DNA of 64,000 nucleotides from positions 125,812,226 to 125,876,225 of the forward strand of contig NC_088780.1 in assembly GCF_958450345.1 (NCBI RefSeq), given 5' to 3'. Numbering within the stretch: the first letter of the stretch is position 1; every line of letters begins with the position of its first letter. The position numbers were made by a program, and so were the translations under genes. The DNA is from Calliphora vicina (lineage: Eukaryota > Arthropoda > Insecta > Diptera > Calliphoridae). Of the stretch, positions 27,201 to 42,200 are shown piece after piece. A model generated the notes under the pieces. The model ran no database searches. It saw nothing but the letters and a program-made list of their open reading frames with translations, and was not told the DNA's origin.

Positions 27201-30200
27201 ATAACCCATTGGTGAACCGAGTACTTAAGTTTTTTTTAAAACAAGATCTACGTTTTGATACTCCTCTTTTTATTTCGTAGAATGCGCAATAGGCACCAAT
27301 AAATTTTTAACATCACTTTAAGCTATCCATAAACAATCTGCATTCATTAGTTTTGTAAATTGAAAAGACTACGCAAAAAAATCATTCTTTTTCGCAACCG
27401 CGATTAAATGAGACTTTCGTACCTTGAGTTAAAAGATTTTTTTATTTGAGTTTATATGCTAGCAGCTCAGATCTCTCTTTCGAAAGGTCAAGATCTCTTA
27501 TCAAGTCACTTAAGACATCTTGTGAAAAAAGTGAAAAAAATTGGAAAAAAATTTCCAATATCTTAGTGTCCGACAAATCTGATAGATGTTGATTCATAGG
27601 AAATGGTGGTACGTTGTCTAAGTACAGTAGATGTTTTTTGGCAGACCGCAAATCAGGATATGTCATAATCCTTTTATTCATATCATATAATTTAACAATA
27701 CAAAAATAGCGGTCGTCAATATACATATGTATTCGGTTCTGTCCAAATCATTGCTTCATTAAACTTTAAATGACAACATTTACCGCTTTCCCAATGTTGA
27801 CTACACACTTTACACTCAATGTTTGAAACTCACGACTTATTCAGGGCCTTAATCTTCAGCTTAAAGTAATTGAAAAAAGAGCAAAAATAAACACCATTAA
27901 AACAGGGATTTAAGGGGGTCAAATGTTCCACAAAAATATTATCCGTGAAATTTTAAAGTACGCCAAAAATTTTGGATAGGGGAAGTATTCATTAATTAAT
28001 TTTTTTTTAGCTCTAGGCAATTCCACTTAATCAGTATAAAATCAATAAATTCTTTGTTTAATTAAAAAACTTAAGAATTTCGAGTAAGTTGAGTCTATAG
28101 AACAAATCTAAATTTAAATAATTCAAGAATAAAAATTCCAAACTTTTAAGTTTGGTCGTCAAAGGGTTAAATTAAGTTTGTTTTTATTGATTTTCATAAT
28201 TATGTACTAAGCAAATGAGGGCTATAATCCAGCAAACATTATCTTGATTTAAGATTAATTAAATTACTACTAGAGCATTGAGCAATATTTTGCATTAAAG
28301 TAATGAAACCTTCTAGTTCTAAGTCTTATAAGTATACTATACAAAATAACTATCATAGACACTTTTTAATAAACAATTTATTTTGGCAATTTGTATCAAA
28401 TGTTTGCTGGGTTATTTTTGTTTATAAAATGCTATTTAATGCTATTTTTATTTTAAAGTACAAACAAAACTTATAAAAACATACACACACTACATTCATA
28501 CAGACATACATTAAAAAAAACTCTAAAAGTATATTGAGGAATAAAAAAAAAAATTCTGAAATAATAAAATTAAAAACAAACAAGGACACGACTAATTGAT
28601 TAATTGAGTGTAAGTAAAGTGGTGGTGGTTTGGAGTGTGCGTGTTTATCATCTATGTTTGGATTGTACATTAATATTTTTTTTTTACATCAATATTATGA
28701 ACAATTTAGCAATGCAGTTGTTTTACAAATGAGATTGATTGGAAATACATATGAGTAAAGATGTCAATATAAACGTACATATTTATAGTTTTGTATTACA
28801 TTTAAACTACATACATTTATATGTATATATTACTTAGTTCTGACAATAACTATTAGAGAAAGCACCTAGAACTTTCAAAATTTATACATTCATTCAGAAA
28901 CATACCAAGAATAATGTAACCCTCCGTTAGTCACATCATTTTCAATCGAGACTAGTCGCAATGTATCAAATTGATATCAATAAAAGAATGGCGCGTTTGA
29001 AAATAACCTCTTCAGTTTTTATTTCGAAAACATAAAAACAATGCAATGTATTTAAAAGAGTAATACAAAAAAATTGCAGTAAAAATATTATTTTATCAAA
29101 AAATAGCTTAAAATGAAGGGTGATTAAAAAAATTTACAATAAAAAAATGTTTGCCTGTATCAACCAGATCAGTTGCGAGTAACGGAGGGTTAAAATGTTT
29201 TGGCAGTTTTGGAATCAGTTAAGGTTAAATTTTAATTAATTAATTTGCGATTTTTCTTAAAAATATATATAAGGATTTCGAAACGAAAGGAAAAGAGACA
29301 AATGGTTAATTCTATAGCCAACATGTGACGATTTGTAAACTGAAATAATCAAATGTGAGTATTTATCCTTTCTTAGTAGGTGTTGCTACTGAAGTCTAAT
29401 ACCTTCCCCATCTACCCAGATAGAAGTATTCGTATTGGATTTTTAAACCGCGAAAAGTGACTATTGAATGTTTTTTTTATACATATAAAGTAAAACCTTG
29501 ATAATCCGGATAATTGATTGCAGAGCCTAATCCGGATTATCATGTTATACGGACTACCGAATAAAAATTTAAAAGTATTGTTCTTGTATTTTAAAGCCCA
29601 TATCTATATTTGTGTATCATTTAAATAAATGATTTCATTAAAAAATAACAAAAGAAAAAACTAGAAAATAATAATAATTAATAACAAGTAAGAGAGCTAT
29701 ATTCGGCTGTGCCGAATCTTATATACCCTTCACCAAATTATACTTTAAAATAAATTTTTTTAAATATTTTTAGGTAAACAAATTTTTTTTTTAAATTGTT
29801 TTTAAATTTTTTTTTTCGAAATTGTTTTTTAATTTTTTTTAAAAAAAGTTTTTTCTAAATTTTTTTAAATTTTTGTTTTGGAAAAAAAAATTTATTCCAA
29901 AAAAAAATTGATGAAAAAAATTTCGGGTCAAAAAATATTTTCCCGATTTTGACCCATTATAGGTCCAACTTACTATAGCCTTATCTACATCGTTGCAATG
30001 GACTTTGAAATATCTATCATTAGATATCCATATTGTCTATATTAATGACTTAGTAATCCATATATAGATCAAAAAATAGGTCAAAAATCGAGGTTGTCCC
30101 AGTTTTTTGCTCATATCTCCGTTATTTATGGACGGATTTTGCTGATTTTAAATAGCAAACTTCTCGAAAGCATGTCTGACAGAATTATTGAAGATTTGGA

Positions 30201-33200
30201 TCCCGAAGATATCTGGGGTCTTCAGAAAATTTATTTCAACTAACAGACGGACAGACAGATGGACATGGCTTAATCGACTCCGCTATCTATAAGGATCCAG
30301 AAAATATATACTTTATAGGGTCGGAAATGAAAAATGTAGAAATTACAAACGGAATGACAAACTTATATATACCCTTTTCACGAAGGTGAAGGGTATAAAA
30401 AAGGTCTTGTACGGTATGTTTCTATGATTTGGAAAAAAACATGGAATTGCGTAGAAAATAGTTTGTTTTTACAGCAAAAAAAAAAACGATGTTTTTGGAG
30501 TAAAAATTAATAGAGATTAACACAAGAGTTTGTATACAATTCAGATTATAAAGAAGCAATTAATCCGGATTATAGAGTCACAATGTAATGAAAACTGATG
30601 TCCGGATTAATGAATAATCCGCATTAACGATGTACGGATTATCAAGGTTTTACTGCATGTACATTAGGGATATAACATGATGGCAAATGTATAAGTAATA
30701 AAAATATTTTTTTACGTCATTTACGAGGGTGTACGTTCCCACTACTATCTTATTATTTTATTATACCCCTCGCCATGGGTAGCAAGGTTATATTTAAGTT
30801 TGTCATTCCGTTTGTAATTTCCACATTTTTCATTTGCGACCCCACAAAGTATATATATTCTGGATCGTTATAGATAGCGAAGTCGATATAGCCATGTCCG
30901 TCTGTCCGTCTGTATATTGAAATCAACTTTCCGAAGCCCACAAATAAATTACATACATACATGATTCATACATCAATATATCGGGAATTCTTCCGTCTCG
31001 GTTGCTATTTAAAAAAACCGGGACAACCTCGATTTTTGCCCTATTTTTGATCTATGTATATTTGGATTACTAATTCATTAATATAGACACTATGGATATC
31101 TAATGATAGATATTTCAAAGTCCATTTCAACAATGTTGGACCTACAATGGGTCAAAATCGGGAAAAATATTTTTTAACCCCAATTTTTTTCTCATCAAAC
31201 TAATTTTTTTTTGTCATAAATTCCTTTTCCAAACAAAAAAAATTTTAAAATTCAAAAAAAATTTGGAAAAAACATTTTTAAAAAAAAATGTTAAATAATT
31301 TTTATAGCCGAACAAGTTTTAATATAAAAAAGAAAAATGTAAAATGTATTTCCCACTCCCATATGATTGAGCTGGAACCACTAAAAATCTTAACAGTTCT
31401 CTCTCTATTTTTGGGTAGTATAACAAAAATACTACAGAATAATTCCTATAATAAAACAATCAAAAATAAACTTCAATTCCATAAAATGTCTATTTGAAAT
31501 AAAGTTAATTAAAATTGTATGCGATTGATAAATACACTTAGATCGGAAATTCTCCTGTCAAGGACCTAACTCAGTTGTCAAAACCCTAAGTGGTGAGAAT
31601 GTATTAGTAAAAAAAACCACTATGTGAAAACAAAAACAACACACGTATGTGTGACGTTTTTCCTATGGTATATACAAGTAAGAAAGTGTGGTTGGTCAAG
31701 CCTTACCTTAAGTAAATGGGCAAAAACATTTTGTTTTTTTTTTAATTTCAATAATTTATTTTCGTGAATGATTTTTGGAAGCTGGCTTTATATGTCTAAT
31801 TATGGACCGGACCGATCGCCATGAAATTAAGTCGTGTGATTTGAATGTCTATATGAAATTTATTTTTGTAGAATTTTATGAATTTTAAAGTGATTTTCGG
31901 AAGCGGGTCTTATATGAATTTTAAAGTGATTTTCGGAAGCGGGTCTTATATGAGAGCTATGACTAATTATGTACCGTTTATACAAAACTTATTTGGAGCG
32001 AAATTTGTGTAGATACCTTTATAAATTAAACAGTTATGACCGATAAAGTCTAATTTCGGGAGAACATTTGTATGGGGGCTACATGAAATAATGGACCGAT
32101 TTTACACAGTTCAGCTGAAACAAATTTATATACCAAATTTGATCGAAATATCTGGAAAATTGCGACCTGTAATTTGCGCACAAAGTTTAGATGGACAGCC
32201 AGTGAGCCAGACGGACGAACGGACATTGTGATTCTGAGTCCACCGGTATACTTTAAGGTGGGTGTTATTTTTGGGCGTTACAAACATCAGTACAAACGCA
32301 TTATACCCTCTCCACTATGGTGGTGTAGGGTATAATTACTCAAAATACCTGTGTTCACATAGTTTTCTTTACTAATCCATTCTCACCACTTAGGTTTTTG
32401 ACAACTGAGTTAGGTGTTTGGCAGGAGAGTTTGCCATCTATGGTTTATACCTATAAAATATTAATTTAAACAGTAAAATTCACTAAACAATTTAAACAAT
32501 ACAAAAGGAGGGAAATGATTTTATGTCAGTTTGAAAACAATTCAATTTCGTGGGAAGAAAGTGGAAATGATTGACACATTATTCTGACACAACAAACATG
32601 CCATATAGTAGTACATAATGTTTTCTAAACAAGAATAAGAGAATTTAAAGTAGAACAAGAAAAAGAAGAATATAAAAAAAAAAATATAAGTAAAATAGAT
32701 TTATTTATTTATTTGGATTGTAATGAATGTCGTGTTTCATTGTTGATGTATTTTTTTTTGGGGTGGGGGAGAGGGTTTATTTTTACTCACAAATAAAAAT
32801 ATTGAACTCTTTTACTCACATTTTTACCAATCAAACAAGCATAATAGAGATATTTATATATTTTTTTTAATAAAATACATAAAATATAAACAAAATACAA
32901 AAAAAAAAGAAAAAAATTATGTATTTTAAAGCAATAATATAAAGTAATATATATTGTATTTATGTTTTTTGTAAAATACATTATTTGCAATAAAATAATT
33001 TTTATAGATAGATTTAAATAATAAAAAATAAAGTGTAGGAGAAATTTCAAAAATGACACACGAAATTTTAAGGATTTCGTTTTTCAAAATTATTGCTTAT
33101 AATAATTTGTGTGTGTCCTATTTAGTTTTGTTTCAATTCATAAATAATTTAAGTTTCAATTATAGTTGGAAATATATGTATGTATGTAAATATTGAACAA

Positions 33201-36200
33201 TACTGGTGGGTGCTTTAATAATATTTTATGTTTATTTTTTTTAAATATGTAACTTAAAATAAAATACTTATGTATTTACAAATTGATTGTGGTAAAATAA
33301 TGAACAATTTAATATTTAATTAGTCGAATTTAAAAAAATGGTTTAGCAGATAAAATTTTAAATTTAAACTTTTTCAACAAAAACTATGTAATTAACAGGT
33401 TACATTTCTCTTAAATTTATTTTGTTATAAATTTTTTGAGGCAACAAAGAAATATAAAATAAAACGGTGTCAAATATTGCTGGTGGTGTAATGGAAAATT
33501 CTAAAAGAGAATCCTGGTCCATTCCCGCAAATGATTACACTGTGTGTAATTTTTTGAGTCATAAAAAATAACCATATACGGATACCATTACATGATAAAA
33601 GATAAAAAACAAATGACCTGTATCTCCCAGTTTTGCCCAAAGTCAAGCACTTTTTTTAGGGGCCCCTAAAGATTTGGGGCCTCGGTGTCATTTTTGCGAA
33701 AAAGTGGTAAATTATTCAGGCTCATATCTTGCAAACAGTTCGGAATTTTGATTTACTCTCTGTGGCAAAGTTGTAAACCATAAAGAACAAAAATTGTGAA
33801 CATATAAAATCAAAAAACTTCATTTTCAAGACTAAAATCGGAAAAAAAAACTTAAAAAAATTCGATTTTTTTATTTTTTTTCTCCTGTTCAGGTCCATAG
33901 GTAGCAAACCGTTCAAAATTCAAGGAAACAATCAACTACAAAAATGTACCTCAGATTTCAATAAACAACATATGAGCGTCCTAGGAATCTTAACACCGTT
34001 TAGGTAGGTCTATATAAGTTAGTAAGAAAAAAACTAAAGGAATTAAGTCTTTTGGGCCATAAACTATAAATTATTGTAAACTAAAGCATACTTTTAGGCA
34101 GCTTTAAAAAAATTATTTCTAATTTGTTTTCTATTTTTTTAAAGTTTTTTGCGATTTTGATCTTGAAGATGAAGGTTTTTTTTGATTTTTGTTTTTATGA
34201 CAAGGGCTACAACTTTGCTTAAGAGAGTAAATAAAAATTCAAAACCGTTTGCAATATATGAGTCTGAGGAAATGATCACTTTTTTGCAAAAATGACACTG
34301 AGTCCCCAAATATTGGGGGGCCATAAAAATGTGCATGACTTTTTGCAAAACTGGGAGACACGGGTCTTTTATATTTTTTTGGTGTCCGTATATGGTTATT
34401 TTTTTTCGTGTTACACTGTGTTATTCAGGCTATCAGCGGGAAAGATATGCAGTAAAGAGGCCTTCCTAAAAGCGTTATTTTGCAGTCACAAGGATTCCCA
34501 GCCACATTGCAGAATCGTTTCAATTTTACACAGCGTGTCATTGGCAGCCAAGGCCTTGCATACTCGTTTCTGTTACAGCGGTGTTAGAAGGCCTACTTAA
34601 AAAAGCCATATTATAAGGTCTTCCATTGAAGGTTTGTAAGTCCCGGTCCACACTGTGAAACATTTGCTGCAAAACATTTGAGTTTGATGATGAAAGGGAA
34701 AAGAGGAATGAAAAAGGGAACTTTGTTTCATGTACATGAAGTTTTTGTTGAGTATGTCATCCACATTTATTCGTTCGTATTCGTACTGTAGAGAAATGTC
34801 AAAAACTGAAAAGCAAAAACTTCACTGTGTGGACACGAATGCAGTTTCAAAAGAGAATTTAAAAATGTTTTGCAGCAAATGTTTCACAATGTGGACCGGG
34901 ACTAAGGAGACCTGGTCTGCTGAAACAAGCCTTTAAAGAGGGTCATTAGGAAAAAAATTCTTGATGAATTTAGCATAAAACCTAAAGAATGGTCTTTAAA
35001 GTATAACGTGTGTAGTTTTATATATAAAAAAGCTAAATCACGCGAAATTCACAACATAAAATGTTGTAAAAGACTAAATATTTTAGAAGACTTTATTCCT
35101 TTCATGTTTATAATAAGAGCAAAATACATTTTATTATAGAGAGTCAACATATAGGAATAATTGAAAAACCAAGCATGTTTGGTTTTGCAATGCAGTTTTG
35201 AATGAGTATGAAGGTTTTTAGAAAGAGTTTAGGACCTTATAGAATGTATAAATAGGTATTTTAAAATGCCTACAAATTGAAGCCCGCTGTGTTGGTACCA
35301 AACTGCTGGTATGTATAACGAGCGTTCAGTTTTGTTACTAAAATTCACTAGTGGAAGTTTGGCCTGGCGCGAGATTAGATGTTATCTATGTAGACCGAGA
35401 TCCAACGCAATTATTCCGTCAGAACCGCGTGACACTGAGGAGATCCTGACAAGATATTCAGAGATATTCAACTGGAAAGTGGATAATGTTTCCACTCCTG
35501 AAGATGAAGACTAAGAAAGAGGCACAGTATCTATCGTGGTGCAAACAAGATCGACCCCGCAATCGGACTAGTAGTTTAGAAGATACAGTTTTAATTTTTT
35601 TTTTTCAATCGAACACACTGTGTGGTGTAGGGTACAATGAAAGTAATTAAAATGATTAATATTTGATAAACTCACATCCCGTTTTCAAAGTAATAAATTT
35701 AGAAAAAAAATATATTACCATGCATTAGCATTAAGCTAATCCACTTTATATCATTATATCAGATACATTAAACATTGTAAATTATTTTACTTGCTATCAT
35801 CCTTGTACTCGCAGAAATTATAAGCCAACCATGTTGGATTGAATTATTGATGCCTAAACATGAGTGAGTGAGTGAGTACTTTATGACATTGAAGAAAAAT
35901 ACTTTATCTAATAAATTTCATTGGGGACCATAAAACGAACACGTCATAGACGTTGAATGCATTGGAGCAGGAGATGGGTGAGTTTTTAATTGAAGTGGCT
36001 AAACAAACAAGCTTTGAACTTAGTTATGTCCACCTTTTGTAGCTTTTATCAGACTCCTAGAATAAAAAAAAGCATGGCACGCAGGCACTCAGGCCATTAG
36101 AATTTACACATGTACTTACATATAAATGGGTTTATAGCAAAGTATAGGGTAAGGCATATGGATGTGTAACAGAGAACTGCAATGGGTGATTGAAAAATAT

Positions 36201-39200
36201 TCACACATTAAAAATGAATATATTTTTATATATTTTCATTCAAATGTTCAAAATTGCTTGAACAAAAAAATCAAATTTGTTTTTTATATAAATCAAACTT
36301 GAAAATTTTGTTGCTTTATGAATAGAAAATCATTGTTTTGTATTCGAACAATCATACTTGTTTGGATTCAATTATTCACAACTGATTTTAACTCAATCAA
36401 ACCATGTACATTTTGTTGGCTCTCTGATTAAAATCATTGCATACTTTATTCTAATCATTTTGGGTTTTGATTCGTTCGATTCAAAAATGATTATTTTGAT
36501 TAAAATAAAACTCAAAAAAGACAATAATCAACTGGTATGACTTTTTGCTTTTATAAAGAAAAAGCAAAACAATTTACATACTATACATAAGTATTATGTA
36601 TATAAATATGTATGTATATGATTTTAAATTTAATGTTTTACACATAATGATATACACACAATTGGGAGCTTAAAAAATTTTAAAACATTAGTTTGAATAT
36701 TGCGAAAAAAAGTTTTCAACAGCTTTAAAATATTTTCGAACATGAGTTCGAATTTTTAGAACAAGTTTTTTTAGTTTTTATGGCCGGGAGATTACTTTAA
36801 GGCTTAACATTTTTTCGAACATTACTTGGACTTTGACTTGGAATATTCGAACATAATTACAGACACCAGATGTTCCCAAACCTTAAAACTTCAGCAAATT
36901 TGTGTAAATTTTTATATTCAAAAGTGTTAAAAAATATGCAAAAAATAAAATAACAAAAAAAATGTATTCATGGCAAACAAAATTAATATTTTTAGAAATT
37001 TTTAGAATATGAGTGCAAAAATAACAAACTGTCAACAGATTTTGGTCCAAGTCAGTTTCTTTTCTCAGTTATTACGTTTCCTGCCAATGAAAAAGCTCGT
37101 TCGGCGGCTGCACTGCTGGCAGGAATAGAATGGATTTGTAATGCAAGTTTAGATAATAATGGATAAGACGATTCATTTAATTTCCACCATTTAAGTACAT
37201 CAAAGTCCTCAGAAATATCAACAGTTTCATTGTAATATCTATTTATCTCCTCTGCAGGTGTTTTTATAATTCGGGATATTGGGCTTTTAAATAAATCAGG
37301 GAAAAAAAACTGGGTATTTATTTTTAATGATTTTTTGGTAGATTCTGCATCCGAATCTGATGAAATATTGTCATCGGTCAATGACAATTGGAAATTAGCT
37401 ACAGGATCAGACACAGTGTTTGTTGATATTGGTATAGGAGTTTCTTCATTAAAATGTTCAATTAGTGAAACGCAAAAATTCTTGATTTCACTTAAATTGT
37501 GTTGTTTCATTCTTAATGCTGGTGGATACAAAAAGAATGCAGTTTTTTGCCACAAACTCAAATTTGTAGTCCAAATTTTATCAACATTATTGATAATTTT
37601 CTCCTTTAGGGACAATATAGCAGCTACATTGCATTGATTTGAAACCAATTATTCACGATTGATTTAAACATATTGAAGTTTGAATTCCATCTTGTAGGAC
37701 ATTCATTTTTTAAAGATGTTGCTAAGTGGTGCTGTAAATTTGCTTTTTTAAAGTATTTAACAATTTTTTTGCACGCTTCTACAATTTCTTTTAGCTCCTC
37801 TGTTTCTTTAAATGAATGTTCTAAAACGTTTGCGAACAAGTGGCTGCTACAGTTCAAACGTACATTATTTTCTAACGCCTTTACAACGTTCGATCCCCTA
37901 TCTGTCACGAATTTAATTTTGTCCAAACTATTAACGCCTAATTCCAAAAATAAATCTTTCAACTTGCTTAAAATATTAGCACCAGTTGAACGATCAAAAT
38001 CCATCCATATAGTTTCAGATTCTTTTGGTAGTGTAATGTAACACCCAAAAAATTTCCGTCCACAAATCTATTGTTGCAGATGCAGCTCCGCTTTGTACTA
38101 CCTCAGCTATTTCCTTTGATAATACTTTCTTCTTTTCCTCTGCTAGCTTCTGCACTGTACGAGAAACAGTTGTGGCATCTGGAAGTAGATCTTCGATATC
38201 GATATATTTATAAAAAACTTTGCCAGCTTAATGAACCCAGAACCATTAATTGCTGAAAATGGTTGACAATCTTCGGTAGTCCATGCAACACATGTATGAA
38301 TGGCGGCCTTTTTGTCTTCTGCTGAAACACTCGTTAAAGATTTTGACTCTTTAATGAATTTGCAGCACTTGTGGCGACTTAAATTAGACATTTGGCTTGG
38401 TATATACTTGAGAATCTTGGAACATGTGCGGCAGTATAAATATCCTTCTAATATAGATTCATCTTCTTTTATTATTTCGGATATGTTCCACACTGAACTT
38501 TTTCCTTTGCGACGCGCCGACAAGGTGTAAACATTTTTAGATATCTGATCTAGCACAAAAGCTTGGTCTTCTGACATTTCTTAAAAGTGAAAGTTTTTTA
38601 TTTCTATTCTATTGTTTCCTGAATATTTTGATTTTGTTCACTATCAGTTTTTTTATTAATATTTTTGAATTATTGACAATGTGTTTGAGTATAAAATTAT
38701 GTTTTGATTTTATTCCGCAACAAAAAATTGTTTTATTCAAAAATGTGAATAAAACATGTTTGATCATACTAATCACAATCATTGAAATGAAATGTTTGCC
38801 AGAACGATTTTAATTGTATTCAATATTGAGTTTTGTTGAACGATTAAATGTGATTAACAAATTTATTATATGATTAAATCAAGAAAAAAAGTGAATTTTG
38901 CAGTTCTCTGATGTGTAACTAATGTCCTTAATTGCAAATAATTATAAAGCTCGATTTCTCAACAAGCCAACTTTGAAATACATAATGAGATTTTTTTAAT
39001 AATAGCTAACCATAAATAAGTGTTTAATAAAATCTGAAAATAACATCTCCTAAAGAAATAATCTACCATAGAAACAGACTCAAAAGCTGGCCTTTTTAGC
39101 ATAGATCATATATGTGTATGAACATTAAAAAAATACACTAAAAGGAATATTAAGAACTACAAAGAATGTCTATAGAGTTTTTTTTCTTGCAGCATTTATT

Positions 39201-42200
39201 CCAACCAGGACACAAGACCAAACATAAAAAATGCATTAATAATGCATTTATAAGGTAAATTGTAAAATTAACAACAGCAACTAATATAAGTAGAAACAAC
39301 AACAAAGTAAAAACTAAAACAAGTAAGAGGTTAGATAGAGTCTTATATATCCACCACCATTATGATATGGGAACCGATTGCTGTATATTTTGTATAAAAC
39401 ATTTTGGTTAGTTCTATACTTATTGTCAATTACTATTACTGATATTATCAGTCAAAACAAAGGGTTTCATATATTTTGATCCAACACTTTTACCGATTCG
39501 GCATATTCGGTTTCCGAAAACTTTCGGTTTTTCAATTGTTATTAGACATCGCACTGTGGTATAGAAAAAAATAGAGGTAAATATATCTGTAACATCTAAA
39601 CGATTAGTCCGATTTAAATGAACATGCGCAAAGAGGAAGTGTTTTCGAGTTTAAGTTTGGAATTTGGACTTCATGGACCCATCAGAATGCGGCCAAGGGT
39701 CCCCAAAGTAGGACACCTCGGGTATGCCACAGTTTTAAAACAATCCTATTTCTTCTTTTAGATTCCGATTTCAAAAAACTTACACATAAAGAATCTCCTC
39801 GTCAAGCTCTATAAAAAACCTAGTGGTAACTATTAATTATCTCTTATAGCTTAGGAGATATTCGTATTTGAAAATTAAATTTTCAACATTTTTACCCACC
39901 CTACTCCAGTTTTTTGATAATAGTGGGTCCAAATTTTTCACGATTTTCTCCATTTTTATTTTATTAGCCTAACAACAAATGTATATGTCAAACAGACTCA
40001 AACGACTCCAAAGTTGTACGCATTTTAATTTAAAAAGAGCGATTTTTCGGTAGTTTTTTGATAATAGTGGGTCCAAATTTTTCACGATTTTCTCCATTTT
40101 TATTTTATTAGCCTAACAACAAATGTATATGTCAAACAGACTCAAACGACTCCAAAGTTATACGCATTTTAATTTAAAAAGATCGATTTTTCGGTAGTTT
40201 TTTGGAGAAAGTACTTTTCTTATTTTTAAGTTATCTTAAAAATTTCTAAGAAGATGTACTTTTTAAAAAGCTAACATTACATCAAATATTTTAAATGAAA
40301 ATATATTTAAAAAATTTTGATACGGAGGGGACCAGGTCTATCCAAAAAATTGCCATTTGTCTTCAAATACCGAAATTCTTTTTTTTTGGAAAATTTACCA
40401 CTTTGACGTTATATACGTGTGATAGAAAAAACACTGTATGTATTTACACAATATATAGGGCTATACAAATATGGAGCTTCTTCGAGAATCTCTGCTTTGT
40501 GTTTTTAGAATTTTTTAATATCTTTTGAAATAAAATATATTTAGGTTTTAATTTTTTCACAGATGTAAGCATATTTTTTGTAGACCTTCTGAAGGTATAT
40601 CTATGTATATTTTAAATTTCAGCTCATTCGGTTCATAAATGGCATTTTGGGGATTTTTTAAAAATGTGAGACTTTAAGAGGCCACCCACTGATTCCCATT
40701 CCGCCTACAAAGCTGAACAACTGTAAATCAACTCGAAAATACCTCAGCCGATTAAATAAAACAGCACAACATAGAAGTCTGGACTTAACAAAATAATATT
40801 TGTTTTAGCGTCAAAAAATAGTAAATAACGAAAATATTTAAGATACAAAGTGATATTTATGTGCAATTTAGAGTACGTTCAGATTACATAGATGTGTTCA
40901 CAAGAGTTTTTTTCTTCCTATATTTTTTTCCAGAAAAGTACACGAAATAGCTATTTTTGGAATAAGATTTTAACAAAATTTGTTTGGTGGACTCACCAAG
41001 TCAGAATTAGCCATAAACAGATGACACCTTTTTTAGGTGGCCCACTGAATTTCAGAATCTATGGAGGCCTCTAAAAAAATTGGTCACCAAACTGACTATA
41101 GGGTTTTACTACCCTTTGGCAGTAGAGTCGAGGCTATACTGTCATGATCGTGTGTTTTTTCAAAAGTTTTCATTTGTTGCATTGTGTTATGTGCCGATTT
41201 TTATAAAATTCAATATGACGATTTCAATATATATTAGGATTATTTGTGTCGAATTTTCTGTTTGATAGTGATATTTATAAGAGATTTATGCCTATTTAAG
41301 TGATATTGGAGAATATGATCAAATATGGTTGGATCCAAACAAATATCGGTTTGTGATTTATTTTTACAGCTATTCTATAGAGATTTACATATGTACCATA
41401 TAAATGCACCATATTCCGGAAAGAAATTTGTGTGGGGGCAAGGAGAAATCATGGACCGATTACTACCATTTTCAACCTAGCATGTCCTTTTATCATAGGA
41501 ACAATAGGTGCAAAATTGCACTGTTTTATCTAAAATGTACTTGCTTAAATAAAATAGCTAAATTTTTTTCAAAAATATCAACTTTTTGGGAGGTTGGCTC
41601 ATATTTTGCTCAATAACTCTGGTATTTTGCCCAGATCGTATATTTAGTTCTACGACAAATATTTCGATATGTTACAAACACAATGACAAAATCAATATAC
41701 CGCTTAGTTTATGGTGGTGGGTATAAAAAGAAAACAATATTCATAAATGTAAATATTGTTGTCATATTGCACAAAGATTCAATTAGTATACAAATAACAA
41801 TAATCATAATACGAGTAATAATGTTATCTCTCGAACATAATGGGGAAACCCACAATGAAATGAATACGACTTCAGTTACAAATATGAATGAATAAGTGAG
41901 TATGATGTGATCCCTCACGATACCGCACCGCATCATAACGTTTCCATTTTGTTTGTCTGTGCACAGGATATTGAATAATTAAATAGTAACAAACCGCAAA
42001 AATATAACAAACATTGAGGTTATGTTTTTTTAATTAAAACACAATAAAAGATTCAAACAATGGATGGTAGAGAGAAAATACATATAAATACTGTTATCGT
42101 ATATACATTAGGTTGAAGGTTAGATGTTAAATTTTGCAATATTTGGAACTTCTAATTGAGAAATAGCCAAATATTGTATATGTTTAGGTCGAATTTTGTG

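Larger units (their letters stand above)
25138..28166. mobile_element. 3.03-kb TTAA-flanked element, piggyBac-like ends (intron 2)
   Basis: The inverted ends are CCCTTTGACGACCA, and TTAA sits directly outside on both sides (25134-25137 and 28167-28170). TTAA target and CCC start are the piggyBac-superfamily signature. The interior includes a minus-strand gene relic (26695-27726), an inverted copy of the 0.9-kb repeat and two further nested elements. Whether the relic gene is the element's own is not settled. Confidence 0.75.

Noticed and set aside
35311..35514. 67-codon frame in intron 2
   Set aside because: No known motif, no splice context on that strand and surrounded by repeats.
41683..41936. 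Overlapping frames on both strands near 41.7-41.9 kb
   Set aside because: They start in a family B-like repeat tail and have low-complexity hydrophobic text.
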